Shown: positions 40,662 through 42,443 of the stretch, piece by piece
Position numbering within the stretch: position 1 is the first letter of the stretch
Layout: each line of letters starts with the position of its first letter
Assembly: GCA_018985235.1 (NCBI GenBank)
Contig: JADGIG010000020.1
Span: 1-42,443, forward strand
Origin: Sanchytrium tribonematis
Taxonomy: Eukaryota; Sanchytriomycota; Sanchytriomycetes; Sanchytriales; Sanchytriaceae
DNA: 42,443 bases
Direction: 5' to 3'
The notes under the pieces: generated by a model
Databases searched by the model: none
Seen by the model: the letters and a program-made list of their open reading frames with translations, nothing else
Told to the model about the DNA's origin: nothing
Program-made: the position numbers and the translations under genes

Positions 40662-42426
40662 TTATTCGATTAAAGCAGGAAGATTTACTTCCAATCGCGG
40701 AGGGGGGCCTAAATTACCACTATTTTCTGCAAACTTTGAAGTCCTGGATGTCAAAATATCCCAAATCAGTTTTTGAGTCTCATTATTCTGAAATTTTACC
40801 AAAAACTTTTGTGTTGATGCAATCAAAATGCAGTGGTCGTATAAATTACAGGGCATGACACTTAAATCTTCCATAGCAAGTACTCTTCCGTTCTCCCCGG
40901 TGTCATTTTCTGATAAAATAATGTGCTCAGCGTCGAATATTACGTGTATATAGCCACATTTAAATTTCGAGGAGCCTACTTTGTAATAACAATTTTCGAC
41001 ATGAGTATTTTGAGGAGATTTTGAAGCAATCGTTGTTTTGGAGTTGCTCAGAAGTTCAGATGAATTCTCAATAGTTTTACCACTCGGAAGCGGAGAGCCT
41101 GATGAATGCCTTCGAAAATGCAACCCACCCGGCCCCATCGAACTATTTCTAGACTGTCTCTTTTTTAATTCTTTTTCTGCAATAGAAATCTTACTATTTA
41201 TGGTTGTCCTAATAGATCTGTCCCTATTTAAGAACTCTAAATTATTCAATTGAGGTCGAAATAATATGAGATATACTTTCTTTCCGAAATATGCAAAAAA
41301 TATGGTGTAGGTGGAAGCAAATATTATCATAGATAAAAGCAAAAATCTTGTACCTGGAGTAAATTCATAAAACAAAATAAGTGGAAGCAGTAAGGTTATC
41401 AAAATCAACACAACATAAATACAGATTCCAATACTCTTACTTCGTGAATTAAAAATACCTTTCTTTGTACGCTCCTTGACAATTTCTTGTTTTGTAGCAA
41501 TAAAAACTTGAAATTAATAACATTAATAACGCAAAAAATAGGAGTGAAGTATCCAAAATGTTGGCCAAAAGATAATTGCTTGACTGACAGCTCCAAGCTC
41601 GAGCGATAATTTCAGTGCGTATTTGTGGTATCGGCGAATTTACTACACTATAAACTAGACATAATGCAGAGACAATAAATAGGAGCATAAAAAGTTGCGC
41701 GAGAACAAACATATCGGAAATATTGTTCAGAGATCCCTTGGTATTGTTAAAAATGACGTAAATCCGTCTTGTCTTTAGCAAGAATGTTCCATAGACTATT
41801 GTAAATGATAAAGAATAAACCCATATTCTCAAATGGCAGGCTATCTGAGTGGGGACACCGAGTTCGAAGAGAAACGCAGAGTACGAAATCAAAAGTCCAA
41901 TTAGTATAACCATGTTAAAAAAATATGAACTAGATTTTACAGCGGGAGTTTTTCTATATTTTGTTAGAATAATAATGAATAGAATGATAACGACAACACC
42001 AATTATTGCAAACGTAAGCATCATAATTGCTTCTAATGAATTAAATTCAACATGATCTTTATATGACTGTACATAAGACGCTTGTATGTCGCCATCCGAG
42101 ATTAGCCGATCTTTAATAATTTGCAAATCTTGGCCTTCAACAAAGACTCCGCTTTTGTCTTGTACCGAAAATGAAAACTCGCACTTCTCAGTTTGATCAA
42201 ACGAACGAAAAACTTCATTGAAGTCGCCTATCTTGTGAAGCCTTAATTGAACATTGTCTATCACTTTATCTTGCAGCAATTTGCTGCAATCCTTGTCTTC
42301 AAACCTAATTGTTATAAAGTCATACATCAAAACAGGAAGCGAACAATCGATTCTGTTGTGTAAAGTTTGAAGTCGTTGACATAGATATTTATTTGGGGAT
42401 GTCCCGTTTATATGTGTTTTGGTCTT
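40662..42426 (-). CDS. Class C (GABA-B/mGlu-like) GPCR, 5' partial
   Basis: Exon 40662-41439 plus 41459 to at least 42423 (frame opens after a TAA at 42427-42429). Seven hydrophobic helices carry class C signatures: PAVKSSSYFFNMVILIG (TM2), ACHLRIWVYSLSFTIVYGT, KTRRIYVIFN (TM3 end), SCQSSN in loop 2 and CYKTRN...GAYKES|KSIGICIY, rebuilt by splicing. The cytosolic tail is Ser/Arg-rich. The extracellular part has NGTS and several Cys, but no Venus-flytrap domain is visible before the right edge. The first in-frame ATG is at 42327. An exon continuing leftward on the minus strand beyond 42443 is probable. Confidence 0.85.
41440..41458 (-). other. 19-nt intron in the class C GPCR gene
   Basis: On the minus strand GTATTTTTAATTCACGAAG, phase 2. 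It rebuilds KE|SKSIGI, the conserved N-E-S-K-Y-I-like start of TM6. Confidence 0.93.
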
Positions 42427-42443
42427 TTAACTGATTGGTTCCC

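Noticed and set aside
39014-40858. Several open plus-strand frames antisense to the PDI and GPCR genes
   Set aside because: Ser/Phe-rich shadows of Glu/Lys-rich coding sequence with no family signal.

Overview
This is nuclear DNA from a compact, AT-rich eukaryotic genome using the standard genetic code. The gene set points to a fungus: a Sho1-type osmosensor, a WOPR (Gti1/Pac2/Wor1) regulator, a Kin1/MARK kinase with a KA1 domain, Fap1/NF-X1 and Smp3/PIG-Z. Alongside these sit genes usually thought of as animal or early-branching: an ELMO/CED-12 protein, a prominin-like 5-TM protein, a class C (GABA-B-like) GPCR and an STK32/YANK kinase. I infer an early-diverging fungus or close relative (Rozella, chytrid or sanchytrid grade); the sequence alone does not settle the species.

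The most striking property is the introns. Eleven introns in ten genes, most of them fixed by conserved protein families, are exactly 19 or 20 nt long (eight of 19, three of 20). A twelfth candidate is 28 nt. All are GT-AG, none is a multiple of three, and many end in a fused branch/acceptor string such as TAATTTAG. Most genes have none or one; the YANK kinase has two.

Layout. 1-2.6 kb: 3' end of a ClC chloride channel, then the Kin1-like kinase. 2.65-5.4 kb: three minus-strand coiled-coil proteins of unknown function, two with dynein-light-chain-like QT motifs. 5.6-9.6 kb: an unrecognised protein, an NF-X1-type zinc-finger protein and a small Mso1-like protein. 9.7-14 kb: tRNA methyltransferase Trm13, Sho1, a 2OG-Fe(II) oxygenase, CCAAT-factor subunit NF-YA/Hap2 and ribosomal protein uL2. 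14-20 kb: YANK kinase, BT1-type transporter, small basic protein, class 3 lipase, unknown protein, WOPR regulator. 19.6-25.1 kb: Osh-type lipid transfer protein, coiled-coil protein, organellar EF-P-like protein, glycyl-tRNA synthetase, unknown protein. 25.1-36.6 kb: Smp3, ELMO and a giant BEACH-WD40 protein (2448 aa). 36.6-42.4 kb: prominin-like protein, protein disulfide isomerase and the class C GPCR, whose 5' end lies off the right edge.

The genes do not form one pathway. Membrane and signalling functions are common (Sho1, YANK, Kin1, GPCR, ELMO, BEACH, Osh, Mso1-like), with secretory-pathway functions beside them (PDI, Smp3, lipase). No stretch over 300 bases lacks a gene; the longest gaps, about 170-200 bp, are mostly shared divergent promoters. 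Convergent genes end 2-20 bp apart or overlap. I saw no tRNA, rRNA, transposon, CRISPR or tandem array.
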